A stretch of 64,000 nt of DNA from assembly GCA_024704765.1 (NCBI GenBank), contig JAKMXF010000350.1:62001-126000 (forward strand), read 5' to 3'. The stretch comes from Oopsacas minuta (taxonomy: Eukaryota > Porifera > Hexactinellida > Lyssacinosida > Leucopsacidae). Below are positions 1-12,354 of this stretch, piece by piece (the stretch's first letter is position 1; each line of letters begins with the position of its first letter). A model generated the notes under the pieces. It made no database searches. It was given only the letters and a program-made list of their open reading frames with translations, and was not told the DNA's origin. Made by a program: the position numbers and the translations under genes.

Positions 1-875
1 TATAATTAGAGCAGGGCATCTCTGGCCAACGGGGCATGCCCTGGGGCACGAGATTTTGCCAGGGGGGGCTTTGCCCTCTACGCCCCCCGTGGCATCATAA
101 CCGATTTACATTTCGTTTCATGCACATTACAGAATCACAATAATGAACTTTGTTATATTTCCCTATTAACTAATATTCAAAGAAATAGAATAGTCAAAGT
201 TCAGCTAATTCGTATATTTTTGTTAATATAAACTGACTATGGATAGACAACTAGAATTGATTCACTATGTTATATTCATGGTTCTGATCGATGAGTTCAG
301 ATCGTTTACGCATTATATAGTATATTAGATGAATAATGGGCGATACCATATCCCACCGACAAAACTACCAAACCAGCCAACTAATTAGCGCCAGCTAATC
401 CGGTGTATTAAACAGGTGCGGGGGTAATAATTATTAAACATTAAAGTGGCTTAACTCCCTCATATACAGGAAGATTTTCCGACTGTCCTGTTTGTGAGAC
501 AATCAGTTTTACGGATTTAAAATGAATGTTTTTTCCGGTCGAAACGTTCCAATAAGCAGAGTCCTCCCACTTTTCATTAACCAGATTAGCCAATATACAC
601 CTACCATTCTCTACTAAGTCTACTGTAGCTGTATATTCGCTCTAGTTGTTATGCGTATTTAGGAAATTATCTTATTAACAATTCAATAAACATCCTTAAA
701 TTAAATAATCAAACATTTCAAAATGTATTCAATTGTATGCAGCCCTTTTGTGTTAAATAATCTATGAAATAGAATGTGTAACTGCTCTTTATACATAAAT
801 TTAGTTAATTCCATCTGTGAATTCAGTCATCTCTACAGCCCAGCAGAGTGTGTTATAAAATTTTCCTAAATGACA
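1..875. other. Gene-free AT-rich stretch with transposon debris
   Basis: No coding region is supported here. The first ~100 bases are unusually GC-rich, with runs of G and C flanking short inverted segments. They resemble the GC-rich ends of non-autonomous transposons seen elsewhere in the window (near 1775, 7015, 12190, 51695 and 59800). The rest is AT-rich sequence downstream of the ARL5 gene. Confidence 0.5.
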
Positions 876-1421
876 CTATGGCGCGCGTCTCTTAGTCTGT
901 GTGGCGATCCACTCTAGACCGTTGTATAACCCCTCCCCCGTGAGAGCGCAGCAGCTCTGAATGTGCCATATACGGTCCTTGAGAGAGGTGAGGTTGAGAT
1001 ACTTTGATATTTCTGTAGCACTCATAGCATCAGAGAGATCCTGTTTGTTAGCGAATACAAGAAGTCTAGCTTTCTTCAGTTCTTCATTCTGTATCATGCT
1101 GTGTAGTTCTTCCTTCGTTACAGGCAGTCTCTCCCTGTCTGTGCTGTCCACTACCAGAATTATTATTTCAGCATTAGAGTAGTATGATCCCCACGAGGAC
1201 CGGATAGCATCCTGTCCCCCGATATCCCACATTATGAATTTAGTATTATTCCATAGAATCTCCTCTACATTGCTGCCTATTGTGGGAGATGTGTGTACTA
1301 CTTCATTTGTGAGGAATTGGTATAAGATGGTTGTCTTTCCAGCATTATCTAGTCCCACTATAATAACTTTATGATTCTCATTACCGAATAGACTCCAAAG
1401 CTTGCTCCATAACAATCCCAT
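876..1421 (-). CDS. ARL5: ADP-ribosylation factor-like GTPase, ARL5 type
   Basis: Small Arf-family GTPase of 181 residues in one exon. ARL5 proteins act at the trans-Golgi, where they recruit tethers for endosome-to-Golgi traffic. The sequence shows the P-loop GLDNAGKT (residues 23-30), switch II WDIGGQ, and the guanine-specificity motif NKQD. The stretches [14 protein letters not shown] and CCALTGEGL are those of ARL5A/B rather than ARF or ARL1. I chose the ATG at 1421 because it gives Gly2 for myristoylation and the usual family length. An in-frame ATG-less extension of 23 residues further upstream would bury that glycine. The downstream neighbour is gene-free. Human ARL5 genes have several exons, so the intronless form is notable, but nothing in the frame is broken. 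Confidence 0.93.
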   Translation of the reverse strand: MGLLWSKLWSLFGNENHKVIIVGLDNAGKTTILYQFLTNEVVHTSPTIGSNVEEILWNNTKFIMWDIGGQDAIRSSWGSYYSNAEIIILVVDSTDRERLPVTKEELHSMIQNEELKKARLLVFANKQDLSDAMSATEISKYLNLTSLKDRIWHIQSCCALTGEGLYNGLEWIATQTKRRAP

Positions 1422-2305
1422 ATCTTGAATATCTATTGTGTTACTATGATTAATAAACAAATAAATAATTAATACAAACGATGATACCATACCTAGTGTT
1501 AAAATTGTTGCAATACGTATTATAACAGATACAAAACCAAGTAATACGAATAAATAAATCTATGAGATTGTCATCAAGTTATATTTAATTTATAATCCTA
1601 ATTACAGACACAACACTAGCCTCATTATATATTTACAATAAATATTATGTATTCTATATTATACAAATGTCTAAATTCAAATTGTGATCAAGAAAGTTTG
1701 AATAGAAGTTATAGAGATAATTCTTAAATAAGTGATAATTCTGCATGTAACCTGCAGCACCACAGGGTTGAGCACAGGGGCGGTCCCAGGATTTTGCATA
1801 GACCGAGGTAAGGCCGAAGCAAAGATTTCAAACCCGGAGAAAAATCTTATTATATAATGGGCAGTGGTGGCCTGAGGATCTGGTAAAACCGGGGCAAATC
1901 TCTCTCATACAGGGACATAACTAAACCCGCATTAACTGGTGCGACAGCAAAGAAGCGGGATTAGCTATATTAGTACGGTAATATAAGTAGTGTATGAAAA
2001 TTGGTGGCACAACATTAATTTCCCCTCTGCTTACTTATCTGCTGTCATATATATAATTGATAATTCGTAATAAAATAAACATTTGTGCTTGTGCATTAGT
2101 AATATTGATTACACATGTTAATTAATTATAGATCTTAAATATATTTGCAATAATGTACTCAATTATTATTATACTATTTCCTGGGAATACTTCCTCCCTC
2201 ATTAATTAATACCCCAATCAACAAAGAATGTTACAATATATGGATTATATGCGAATACGTATTTTTTTGCATTCCTAAATACATACGTATACTATTTCCC
2301 TACAG
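1422..2305. other. Intergenic, with GC-rich transposon-like fragment
   Basis: AT-rich intergenic DNA. Around 1775-1900 there is a GC-rich patch opening with GGGGCGGTCCCAGGATTTTG, a style typical of terminal parts of non-autonomous DNA transposons. I could not define both ends. No exon is supported apart from the PDZ exon that begins at 2306. Confidence 0.4.
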
Positions 2306-2921
2306 ATCCATACATCTGGTGAAGAGGATGTACTAGAGGGGAGGAAACAAGTACAACACTCTATTCCTAAAGATGGACCACTTAAGTTTTCTATTCAAGG
2401 AGGAACAGATACGGTACATGGTGGTAGAGTATTAATCTCACATATCCAGGAGGGAGGAGTAGCTCATAAGTAAGATATGTTCCTTGTAATTAAATAATTA
2501 TATGATTACTGTCAAATTCACAGAATGTAGGCTTAAATATATATCGTATTTCGCTGAATTTGAATAAGCGCCTCCCAAAGTAGTGGAAAAAATTGTTATT
2601 CTAAATATCACGAAAATTTTTAAACCTAAAACTCGCCACGAAAAACTAGCCCAGGGTCGCTTATTCAGGCCAATACGGTATGTATCATCTATGTCTGGAC
2701 ATGTATCCTTTCATGGAATAATTGCCCACTTTAGCGGAGTGACTTTATGCTATAATATTTCTTTAGATATGGACAAATACACGTAGGGGATCAGATTTTG
2801 AAAGTAGATGGAGAGAGTTTATTAGGAGTTACTCATGAACAAGCTGCTATGGCGATAAAAACAGCGATGGCTTCTAAATCCCCAACTCTCAATCTTCTGC
2901 TAGCTCAAATACCAGAAGGTC
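2306..2921 (+). CDS. PDZ-domain protein, two internal exons
   Basis: Two spliced exons encode one PDZ domain, a module that binds C-terminal peptides in scaffolding proteins. Exon A (2306-2469) follows a TACAG acceptor and ends at a GTAAG donor. It encodes a hydrophilic lead and then GPLKFSIQGGTD and VLISHIQEGGVAHK. Exon B (2767-2921) follows CTTTAG and ends before GTACGT. It encodes GQIHVGDQILKVDGESLLGV, then an alpha-B helix segment and a final strand LNLLLAQI. The frame is kept across the junction (phase 2), and the lysine codon is split. The carboxylate-binding loop appears as GPLKFSI. The start and end of the gene were not found; a possible next exon after the acceptor at about 3109 reads open for about 36 codons but matches nothing I know. 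It could be part of a larger scaffold gene or an isolated relic. Confidence 0.75.
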
Positions 2922-4558
2922 GTACGTAATTACACTTATTCCCGTTATAATAAAGTCAGATATAACGACGCCATGCTCAGGGAGTACTTCCATCTAATTG
3001 CATTACAAAAACTTCGTATATACCAAAATGGATATAACGAATTTCCGCTTATAACTATGTGATTTATAATATCCCATATAAGTATTTAGTTAGAATTTTA
3101 CTCCCACAGTCCAGCTACGTACAACATGCAGAGGTACGGAGCACTTTGTTATATTCGGGTTCACTGTACAGAGCCGGTATGGCAGGTTTGGCCATGGCCT
3201 GACCATTATTTATTGCCGAACCTAGAAAATCTGCATCCGTCGGGTCTGCTAAATCTAGAGCTAGGATATATTCTGATATATTACTGGATGTTGTAATTGT
3301 GTAGGTAAAGATGGCCAATCTTCCAACGTGCTTTCTCAGATATAAAGCAACTATGTATCACTTATAGAATTCCAGAATACTTACTACCCTAACATTATAT
3401 ATTTATATATTCTATTTTCACTTTTTAAAGATTTGCTTTTATATACACGTGGTCCTGACTAGAAATTACGCAAGATTGGTAACCAAGGAAGAGGTACTAG
3501 CAGAAATTGAAATACAGAATATCTGCGTCGCATACGTATGCAAATATCTACATTTGCTGATCTGAACCTATCTATTCTGAATAAACTAGGATTCATGAAA
3601 TTGTGAAAGGGATTCTGCAACTAATCGTCATAATATTAATAGTGAGCAAGATACGTATGTAAACTGACTGCGTAGTCATTTTAGAATCATTGATTGGGTC
3701 ATGAATTAAATCATGAACCACAAAGAAAGTAGTCAAAACACATCGAAGTGATATCGTAGTCCATCAGGATATAAGACGAGAATAATAGACTGATATACGA
3801 TCAATTAACTAAACAATTATATCTCTGGTAAAACACATTTGTTAGTTTAATAAATCAGATACACAATGAATTATTTCTCAACAGAAAACAGTCAACAAAT
3901 TAAGGTGGTTTGGTGGAGATATCACCAAAAATTATCTAATAACTCTTGCAGTGTATTAAATAAATTTGTGAGCGCAAACACAGAGAATTTATCTCGCGCG
4001 GCGTATATAGGGTAAATCTCTTATACCAGGTACACGCTTACCGAAACATTTGCTTGTAAGTATAGATTTTAACTCGTACTAGCAAGTGAGGTGGCATCGA
4101 AGATGAAAGTATGTCTCTGTTATTTCCCTAAATTGAAAGATTTTGAATTAATTTTGTCATTAACCCAACAATAAATCAATTGATCGCCTAACGGATAAAT
4201 TATCAAAGTCACTCTTACACAAAAATGTAATTAATTTCATCACTAGAGGGTGAATCTGTTAAACTATTTATAGTTCAACAAATTGTATTAATTTATGAAT
4301 TAGTGTTAGTGTTGGGTCTAGTAAATTAAATATCAGATTTCTCTTACTAATATTGTAGATGGTAATTATATACTATCAGGGTAAAGTTCAACATAAGGCG
4401 GGCTACTATTTCAAAGTATTGGGAGTTGCTTGAATTCTCAACCTCGTGTGATATAGTATTTGTGAGCTAATCAATACCCATCACCCCAGGAGTACTACAT
4501 AGGAATGTCAATAATTTCCAGTCTAAAAAGAATAGCATAACTATCTCCCTAACAACGG
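2922..4558. other. Intergenic AT-rich DNA
   Basis: No convincing coding sequence. A 67-codon open frame on the minus strand (3115-3318) and an overlapping open frame on the plus strand are both too short and unrecognised to call. The region after 3400 is low-complexity AT-rich sequence upstream of the bystin 3' end. Confidence 0.4.
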
Positions 4559-5872
4559 TTATACAATTTCCATATCTCCTGAAGAATTCTGGCTCTCAAC
4601 TTTATCAGGAACGATTAGAAATTTTCTAATAATAGGTGAAATGCTGTGATGTCTCTTTTTGTCTGTCAGTCTAGTTAATGCCTGTCTCTGATCAGCAGCC
4701 ATATCGTGACTGTATGTCTGTACTAATACAAGCAGACACTGATGCCATAACACAGGCAATGAGTGTTGATTTGTATCAAACCTGATGAAGTAATTCACGA
4801 GGCTATCTAACACACGATAAGGTAGACAGTATTGTTTGTTGATTAGTACTCTCATAAACACACTAACTGGTCCTGAGTAGTGAACGGTCTCTGCTAGCTT
4901 CATGAGACAGGCCCCGGAGTGTAGGACAGGAATACTGGTCTTGACAAGTAAGCTAGATATGATGCATGCTTCTCTCAGGGAGCAGCCCTCAGTAGTAGCC
5001 AGAGGAAGGAGGATTGATTTGAAGAAGGCTGCTGGTTTGAAAAGAGACTTCTTAAGTGCAGCATACAGATGGTAATTAAGCTTCCCAAACTCTGTGATAT
5101 CATCTCTAATCCTGGGTAGTAGCACTAGTCTATAGAAACGCTCTACTCGAGAAGGAACAGCATTAGAAGCGAAGAGACGAGTAGCTTGATACACAGTTGC
5201 TGCTGTCCAGTTATCAGGCTCTGTCAGTAGTAAAATCTCTTCCCATCTCTGTAGCCGGGGCAGTGCTTTGAATGCTTTAGGTATCTTCCCAGCTCTGTAC
5301 TCAGATAGAATAACACCAACCTTCTTGAACAGAGATACTACAGGTGCGTCTAGACTCAGACCTGTACTAGCACCTGACATATGAGATCTAACATCAGAGA
5401 GCTCCCCCCGCTTCTCCTTGAGAGCATGCTCAATCAGATCAGATATCTTATAGCGCCCTACTCCCTCAGCTGGTAGGAACTTATCTATAGAGTCAGCGTC
5501 CTGTTTACCTAACTCCTTCTCTAGGGTTCTAGCTTCTCTTACTGATTGTTCGTAGTTTTCATCTATGTCAGACCCTGAGTCTGATGATGTATCTGAATCA
5601 AGATTAGCTGTGTGTACGAGTGAAGGAGCAGGTAGTCTGTCAGGTGGGTGTGGGAGGTGTTCTTCCATTAGCTCCTGTTGCTGTTCACGAGCTAGTCTTA
5701 AGATCTTGCTAGACATAGAGGGAGCTACAGCTACTGGCTCTGCTGTATCACCTAGAGGGACAAGTTCTGGAGAAGGTGACTTTTTCTTTGCTCTGTCTGT
5801 ACTGAGGATCTGCTTGGTTAGTGTCTCTCTGCGCTCTTTGTAACTTCTCTTGATTTTCTTAGTTTTACCCAT
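4559..5872 (-). CDS. BYSL: Bystin (ENP1), 40S ribosome biogenesis factor
   Basis: Bystin, 437 residues, is close to the human and yeast ENP1 lengths. It is a nucleolar and cytoplasmic factor needed for pre-40S maturation and 18S rRNA processing. The N-terminal 130 residues are charged and low in complexity (lysine-rich start, an SSDSGSDIDE acidic patch), as in the family. The conserved bystin domain fills the rest, with ALPRLQRWEEIL, the PDNWTAATVYQATRLF block, ERFYRLVLLPRIRDDI, LKKSLFKPAAFFKSIL and PYRVLDSLVNYFIRF. The ATG at 5872 is followed by the basic start MGKTKKIKRSYKERR. It is a single exon with an intact frame. Its next neighbour upstream is MVP on the same strand, 1.8 kb away, so they are separate transcription units. 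Confidence 0.95.
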   Translation of the reverse strand: MGKTKKIKRSYKERRETLTKQILSTDRAKKKSPSPELVPLGDTAEPVAVAPSMSSKILRLAREQQQELMEEHLPHPPDRLPAPSLVHTANLDSDTSSDSGSDIDENYEQSVREARTLEKELGKQDADSIDKFLPAEGVGRYKISDLIEHALKEKRGELSDVRSHMSGASTGLSLDAPVVSLFKKVGVILSEYRAGKIPKAFKALPRLQRWEEILLLTEPDNWTAATVYQATRLFASNAVPSRVERFYRLVLLPRIRDDITEFGKLNYHLYAALKKSLFKPAAFFKSILLPLATTEGCSLREACIISSLLVKTSIPVLHSGACLMKLAETVHYSGPVSVFMRVLINKQYCLPYRVLDSLVNYFIRFDTNQHSLPVLWHQCLLVLVQTYSHDMAADQRQALTRLTDKKRHHSISPIIRKFLIVPDKVESQNSSGDMEIV

Positions 5873-7629
5873 CTTATAATTCTAAGAATTCTACTGATTG
5901 CATACAAATTATAATTTAGCATCTATCCATGAGTACAGGTGGGTCCTAACAATTAATTAATTAAACTCCCAATTGACAAATATTCCTAAAGCTTAACGGT
6001 GCAGGACACCAATTCAAAGTTTGCTGAAAGTTGTTTTTCTGGCAAGATGGCACCAAAAGCAACCTTTTTGCTTTTAGACCTAAGCGATCAGACTCATGGT
6101 TTCGAGATTCAGTAGAATCTTGTTATGCGTACACCAGCGGACCTTCGATATTTGTACTTCCTATCCGGAGTACGTATTAAGCGTATTAATCGGAGTAATG
6201 CAGGGACTAGATTTTGTGTACATATTTTGTTCGTATTAAAAGTGTAATCATACTAACAAGGTTCTATAATGTGGCAAAGATTTCGCCTAGTTAGGGACTC
6301 AGGGTCTGTGCTAGCTATAAAACAGTTTATAAGAGGTCCAATCTTCTAGAACTGTAGTGTTAAGTGTGACTTTAAGGTAACCCGTAACAGAGCAGCTGTT
6401 AATAACATGTTTCATAGACCCGAACCTATAACTTTCCTTATGCTGGTCATCATACCGTTTTTACGGTTTATTGCAAAATATAGACAAGTGAGGAAAATAG
6501 TTTCGATGAAAATATTGCCCTGACATAACATTGAGTAGTAAATTAAAATAATTTTCAAGAATAATTCGAATTTTTAAAATTTCATAATACAAGCTATCGC
6601 TACAAATGCTGATCACTTGGGGTGTATGATGTTTCAGCCCATAAAGTCACAGGTAATGATGCATCTGGATATTTGAGCGATTGGTTTTCATAACCATTAC
6701 GAATTTCATTATCTAGTGACATTTTCATAGGTAAATTACTTTGATTAGAGGTGAGGAATTTGATAGTTTGCATGTTGTACGTAGTAAAATAGCTATTTCT
6801 ATGCACTGGCGTAGTCAGGGCTAATATTTTGGTATGGTCACTGGTGGTCAAGGTTAGAATTCTTCCACACTCATCGTAAATTTAATGTTACAATATTCGA
6901 ACAAACACGTCTGAAGGAAGTTTCTGATAGTGGAACTAGTTCAGTAAATGGGACCCTATACCCTAGTAGAACTGTACAAGTAAAATACGAGAATAAATCG
7001 ATATATCATCCAGGGGTATAGCTACTGGCGGGGGAACTTTGGAGCCCTGCATTTACATTTTTCGGGGTCGCGGCCCCCCTTAAACTAACCCTGATGGATT
7101 TTATTTCGGATTTTAGCAATGGTGGATCTAGACAGTTTCCAAACCTCCTTTGGCTACCGAATGGAGTGAAGTTCCCTATCAGCAACTTGCTTTTAGGTTT
7201 ATCACTTGAATTACAGACTTGTACTTCTCCCTGTCTCCCAGATTTCAAAGCCACATGGCGCAGAGTCTAGACTCTAGAACATCTCTTCATAACACCCCTT
7301 AGATATTAAGTGAAATATTTAACTACAAAGCATTGGAAGCAATTACAACTGATTCTGGTTAACCTTAACACCACTAAGGGACCGTTAAATTAGTGATATA
7401 CAGTAATTATAGAATTACATATCAATACACAGTTTTAATATATGAGTACTATAATATCGAAATCTACATACATTTAGTAATTTCTAATTATGAAAATAAT
7501 TTCGTAACAAACTAATAGAAATCTACCAAAATTAGACAATCTGTTGACTATATGACCTAAAGGGGCTAATACAGAGATATAATTAATTAACACACAAACC
7601 ACACTGAGTGTTCTAGCTATATGAGGAGT
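5873..7629. other. Intergenic; GC-rich transposon ends near 6810-7100
   Basis: No gene is supported. Two GC-rich patches (about 6805-6850 and 7010-7080), including the string ACTGGCGTAGTCAGGG, look like ends of non-autonomous transposons. The 82-codon minus-strand open frame at 7006-7254 is translated transposon-like sequence and not a gene. The remainder is AT-rich. Confidence 0.4.
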
Positions 7630-10197
7630 CTATGCGTCTTCAGGGGCGTGCAGTGCTGGAGCACCGCCGACTAGGCCTTGAGCTGTGTTGAAGAGATTTA
7701 TAGGGTTAGTACCGTCTGTAATGAGGGTGGATTTCAGGCCGAGGGACTGTAGCAACTTAACCTGCATCTCTGGTCCCGATACAGCAATCGCACGGATAGT
7801 ATCAGATCCTATTGCTCCTACCATATTCTTGAACTTGTCTGTCTCAATCGCTGCCATATCTCTAGCCTTGGTAATCTCTAGTTCGTTCTGCTCCTTCACC
7901 CACTTGGCGTCAGCTTCTCGTTCCTGTGTGAGTCTGTTTAGTTCGGACTCATGCTCGATGTTAGAAGCCTGAGCCTTGAGTCTAGCCTGTTCTACTGAAG
8001 CTTCTCCCTCTATCCTAGCAGATTCTGCTCGAGACTGAGCCTCAGCCTTAGCTTGTCCTGTAGACTCTACAGCAGCACTCTGAGCTTGTAGCTCCAACAG
8101 TTCCCTTCTTGACTTCTCAGCCTCAGACTCATCAGTGATCTTCTGACGCTCCAGTCTACCTCTGGCCTCCTGCTCTACACGCTCTGCTTCATGCTTAGCT
8201 GCTGCTTCCTGAGAGTTAGTAGTGATCTCTATAGCCAGCTGTACTGACTTCTGTAGCGAATCCTTTGTACGCTGATCTACTGGCTCTACTGACTGGATAT
8301 CAATAGAGGTGATTACGAGCTGATTCTGAGGGAAGTTGAACTTCTCACGCACTTTCATGTTAGCATCTAGACCGAATACAGATGACCTAATAATCTTAGC
8401 AGAGTTCTTATGGAAATCATCGAACTGTACCCCCGCTACATTTCCTCGGATACGAGAGGCTATAGCTTTACAAGCATCCCCTACGAAATCTGGCACTGAG
8501 AATAAATTAGCAGCTTCTACAGGGTCCGCCTTGTCCTCTACTTCAAATCTCCAATTATATGCTAGTTGTAGTTGTAGACGAGCGTGATCAGCTGTTTCGA
8601 TTACAATGACGTCAGTACAGAAATCGGGTCCCAGCAATAGACACAGAGATTTGATTACATTAGGCTTCTTAGGCTTTCCTCCTGACAGGGATAGCTGAGT
8701 AAACTGTTCGTCTGGTCCCAGCATCACCAGATCAGGACCGAATATGACACGGGCTCGCTTCTCCTTATAGTCATAGATCTGTACACATGCGTTATGAGGT
8801 ACACGATAGGCTACCACTTTAGTCTTGTCACGCTTAGTGGTGGGTGCAGTGGGCTTGTCACCACGGTTAGCTAAAGGGTCTCTATGCTCAGAGAGTAGAC
8901 CCTCAACACCTGGGGGCAGTTCCTTCGACCACATCTCCTCGTCTTGATCCATCATGTAGGTCTGACCACAGACAGCTCGTACTTTACCAGTCTTAATGTT
9001 CCGCACATATATTCCCTCATTCTCATCTAGAGGGATAGCCTTACGTCTGGATACAACCTCAACCTCTACACAGGGTACGTACTCAGCTGGACCACGGATC
9101 ATCCATCTGTCTCCTGGTCTCCTCAATACCTCTGCTTCAGCATCTTGGAATATTTCTAGTGCTCTAAGGATCAACCCCTCATCTTCGCCCAGGATATACA
9201 TGTTCTGTATTCCTTTCTCTAGTCTCTCACCTGGCTCCAGGAAGAAGGACTTCTCTCCCTTTACTAGTTTGCGCTGTCCCAGTTGAGGCTTCCCATTCTC
9301 CCCTACAGGATCTAGAATCACACAGTACTGCCTACTAGTTAGTGTAGTGATGTCTACTACACCCACAACCTCCTCATACACCCCTGGGATGTGTGCTTCT
9401 GTATCCTCCATACGGATAAGCCATTCCTCTCCGTTCTTACGTGTCACACCCTTATCGTCCTCAAATGTGCGGGTAGATCGCATATGTAGAGCTACTTTCT
9501 CAGTCAGGACGTATGCATCTACGATTTCAACTACTTCCTCATTAGCTACAGGCAGATAAGCTCCTATCTTCTTCACCAACCATTCTTCCCCTGTAACGCG
9601 GAAATGACCCCCTCTGTCGTCAGTCTCCCTGCGAGCTCTCAGCTTCAGAGCTTGATTGGGTTTGATAACTGTCGCACGGATGGTTTCCTCGATCTCAACC
9701 TCCTTCTTGGGTATGTAAGTACCAGGACCCTCAAACAACCACTCATCTCCAGCAACTCTCTTCTTGCTCTGTTCCTCATCCACGAAATCTAGTGTAGCAC
9801 GTAGACGTAGCGCAGTGTTAGCCTGTACTACTCTCAGTGTAGTAACGCCCCCTTTCAAACCTTCTCCCGGGTATAGAGGGAAAGGATCCTGAGCCAATCG
9901 TACCTCTAAGTCAGCATGATACAATTTTATCTCTCCGCTCTTGTCTGTCATTACGTTACCCTTATCGTCACGCATCACGGGGTTCTCTACGATACAGTAG
10001 TGTCTGGGAGGTACCATTATCATCTTCTCAGGGCCTAATATGACCTTCTCATTGTCCTGTCGAACGTATGTGAGCGGACCGGTTACAACTCGTGTTACGT
10101 TAGTGTTGTAGTCCAGAACATGGAGGTAGTAGTTGGGAGGAATACGGAAGATACTCTCTCCGTCTCCATCAGCACGACGAGGGGGAGCTCGGGACAT
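7630..10197 (-). CDS. MVP: Major vault protein
   Basis: Major vault protein, 855 residues (human about 893), the main shell protein of the vault ribonucleoprotein particle in the cytoplasm. The first ~470 residues hold tandem MVP repeats of about 55 residues; recurrent units read [27 protein letters not shown] and [13 protein letters not shown]. From about residue 510 comes the band-7/SPFH-like shoulder domain ([29 protein letters not shown]). After it, about residues 645-800 form the long charged cap helix (repeated [16 protein letters not shown]-type heptads). The end ([22 protein letters not shown]) matches the cap ring. Start MSRAPPRR at an ATG; one uninterrupted exon. No vault RNA gene was recognised nearby. 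Confidence 0.97.
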   Translation of the reverse strand: MSRAPPRRADGDGESIFRIPPNYYLHVLDYNTNVTRVVTGPLTYVRQDNEKVILGPEKMIMVPPRHYCIVENPVMRDDKGNVMTDKSGEIKLYHADLEVRLAQDPFPLYPGEGLKGGVTTLRVVQANTALRLRATLDFVDEEQSKKRVAGDEWLFEGPGTYIPKKEVEIEETIRATVIKPNQALKLRARRETDDRGGHFRVTGEEWLVKKIGAYLPVANEEVVEIVDAYVLTEKVALHMRSTRTFEDDKGVTRKNGEEWLIRMEDTEAHIPGVYEEVVGVVDITTLTSRQYCVILDPVGENGKPQLGQRKLVKGEKSFFLEPGERLEKGIQNMYILGEDEGLILRALEIFQDAEAEVLRRPGDRWMIRGPAEYVPCVEVEVVSRRKAIPLDENEGIYVRNIKTGKVRAVCGQTYMMDQDEEMWSKELPPGVEGLLSEHRDPLANRGDKPTAPTTKRDKTKVVAYRVPHNACVQIYDYKEKRARVIFGPDLVMLGPDEQFTQLSLSGGKPKKPNVIKSLCLLLGPDFCTDVIVIETADHARLQLQLAYNWRFEVEDKADPVEAANLFSVPDFVGDACKAIASRIRGNVAGVQFDDFHKNSAKIIRSSVFGLDANMKVREKFNFPQNQLVITSIDIQSVEPVDQRTKDSLQKSVQLAIEITTNSQEAAAKHEAERVEQEARGRLERQKITDESEAEKSRRELLELQAQSAAVESTGQAKAEAQSRAESARIEGEASVEQARLKAQASNIEHESELNRLTQEREADAKWVKEQNELEITKARDMAAIETDKFKNMVGAIGSDTIRAIAVSGPEMQVKLLQSLGLKSTLITDGTNPINLFNTAQGLVGGAPALHAPEDA

Positions 10198-12354
10198 ATT
10201 CTAACTTTTGAATATCTATAGAATAAGATTATTATAAACAGTACAGTAAACTCACGTTATATCGAAGTACAAGGGACCGCGATAATTACTTCGATAGATG
10301 CCGAGTTAGATATAACCAATAAGCTTAGGTTTGGGCGCTTGGGACCATATATTTGTACAATTTCACATTTAAACAGGGTTCAAGTTATCCGGTTCGATCA
10401 ACGGAGGATATAACTAGGCATAAATACAGCACAAAGCTGTAAGAAATAGAAACACTACCTATATCAACTTGAAAGTTTTCCTAAATTGTATAATAGAATA
10501 ATTACCTGGAAAATTGTAGTTGGGAATAGTTTCGGAAGAAAAAGCAAATGAACTAATAAATGTAATCAGACTATAAAGTTGAACTATAAATACTCGGGAA
10601 GATGAGACTAATTTTAGGTTCAATCACAAAGTATCAAATAGCTAGGAATATTCTAGTTCATTATATGTCATAGAAGTTCGTATCAGTTACAAATGAGTTA
10701 GAAGAACTAAAATTAAACTGTGAATGAGAAGAGGCTGCTTTTAGAATTGTGGTACGAAGCAGAAATAATGTAATCGAGAACTCATTTTATTTTCTTGAGC
10801 TAAAATTAGCAATAAAACTATTACACAAACATCTAATTTCCTGGTCCTGTTTTCATAATATTCCTAGATAGTGGATTATTATGGATCTCTCCCAGTTATT
10901 GCAATCTAAGGCGCTCTTTAAGCCAATTATACACGATGCAACAAAGTTGCATTCAAAAATTAACATACACGATGTATGTTGGGCTTTACAAATAGAGATT
11001 AGAGGTGAGTAAGTACTTGCGGTTAAGTTAGTTCTTTGCTTATTGGGGATAGATCTAAATAGATTTAGGATAATTATATAATATAATACTCTATTGTAAC
11101 TATGCAGTGCTCCCATAGGCTCCTAATAGAAATAATGTATTTGAATACATTGTGTAAGTGTGTAAGAGGCCATAAAAAATCATAATTCATATGGGAATCC
11201 TACGGGATATCTTGGAGAATTCCAATAGAAATTCTTGCCTGTCAAAGAAGGCAGCATTTTGACATTTGATATTCGACGGTTTGTATATTAATATGAGGGG
11301 CTTTGTATATGAATTATACTTTGCATACGTCTTAATATTCGTTACTCTAGTAAAATAGCTTGGCAAAACTCGGTTGTTTTACACATTATAAATTGAAAAT
11401 ACTAAAATTACTTAAATATCCTCCTAAGAAACCTAAAAAACCTCAAGTTTTACTTAACCACCATCTACTACCCTCCTAGGGTAACTAATCCTAAATATTT
11501 GTGAAACGAAATATCAACACAAACCAAATAACATCTCATCAACTCTTTACCTTGGTAGCAGACACTGTTAATAAAAATACGGTCAACTCCCGTTAAATCG
11601 AACACGAATATATCGAAATACCCGCTTATTGTACGAATAAGGTCACAAACCTTTACATTTCATTGGTTATATCGAAGTAATTATCCCAGTACCTTGAGCT
11701 TCGATAATAACGATATAACGGGCGTTGATTGAAAGTCACAGCAATACATCATTATGACAATATCATGTACTTAACTATCTATTCATCATTAATAGCGTGT
11801 AACTTTACACAAATCTTCGTATAAATTAATTAATTCTGATAACAACCAATTTCTTAGAAATCTGACTCTCTCAGTAATTCAATTGCAAATGAAATATTAG
11901 CTTTATACAGTTTTGTAAAATAACAATTACGTAATAGATACACACTCTGGTTAATTTTGACCATGTGGAGTCATTTTAAAACAATAATATATACCTGCAG
12001 ATGTTTTGTTCGGATTAGCGAGAGTTTGAATTAAAGAGATGAGGTGTAAGCACTACTGACCCTAACATTGTCTTGAATACGTTAATTGTTATGGTAAACC
12101 TCACGATCATATATTGAATGGTTTAGAATTCATGATTACAAAAGTTGAAATTGCAATGGATATGAACCATCTCCTTACACCCCATTCACCCCCGCCCCGC
12201 CCCCTAGTTACGCCCCTACTATGGTTATACGTACTATGGCTAAGAAGTTGAATATCTACCCTAAAATTCTATTTTATTTACGTTATTAAGTATAAATAAC
12301 AACAAATATACATCTAATAAGTAATTGTAACACTACAAAGTCGTAGAATCGCTG
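10198..12354. other. Intergenic AT-rich DNA with small inverted-repeat elements
   Basis: No coding region is supported between the MVP start and the PIGG stop. About 10250-10330 resembles a remnant of the small element described at 11583-11728. Near 12180-12220 there is a C-rich patch reading like the end of another non-autonomous transposon. The rest is AT-rich without clear structure. Confidence 0.4.
11583..11728. mobile_element. Short inverted-repeat transposon (MITE), about 146 bp
   Basis: The left end reads TCAACTCCCGTTAAATCG and the right end, on the other strand, TCAACGCCCGTTATATCG, with only two or three mismatches. The interior repeats the same motif (CGAAGTAATT, TATATCG), giving a largely self-complementary unit. 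The style matches Tigger/pogo-like non-autonomous elements, but no clear target duplication was established. Confidence 0.55.

Noticed and set aside
961-1182. Plus-strand 73-codon open frame over ARL5
   Set aside because: It is the antisense shadow of the conserved ARL5 coding sequence.
7006-7254. 82-codon minus-strand open frame between bystin and MVP
   Set aside because: Its end translates GC-rich transposon-like sequence and no family match is visible.
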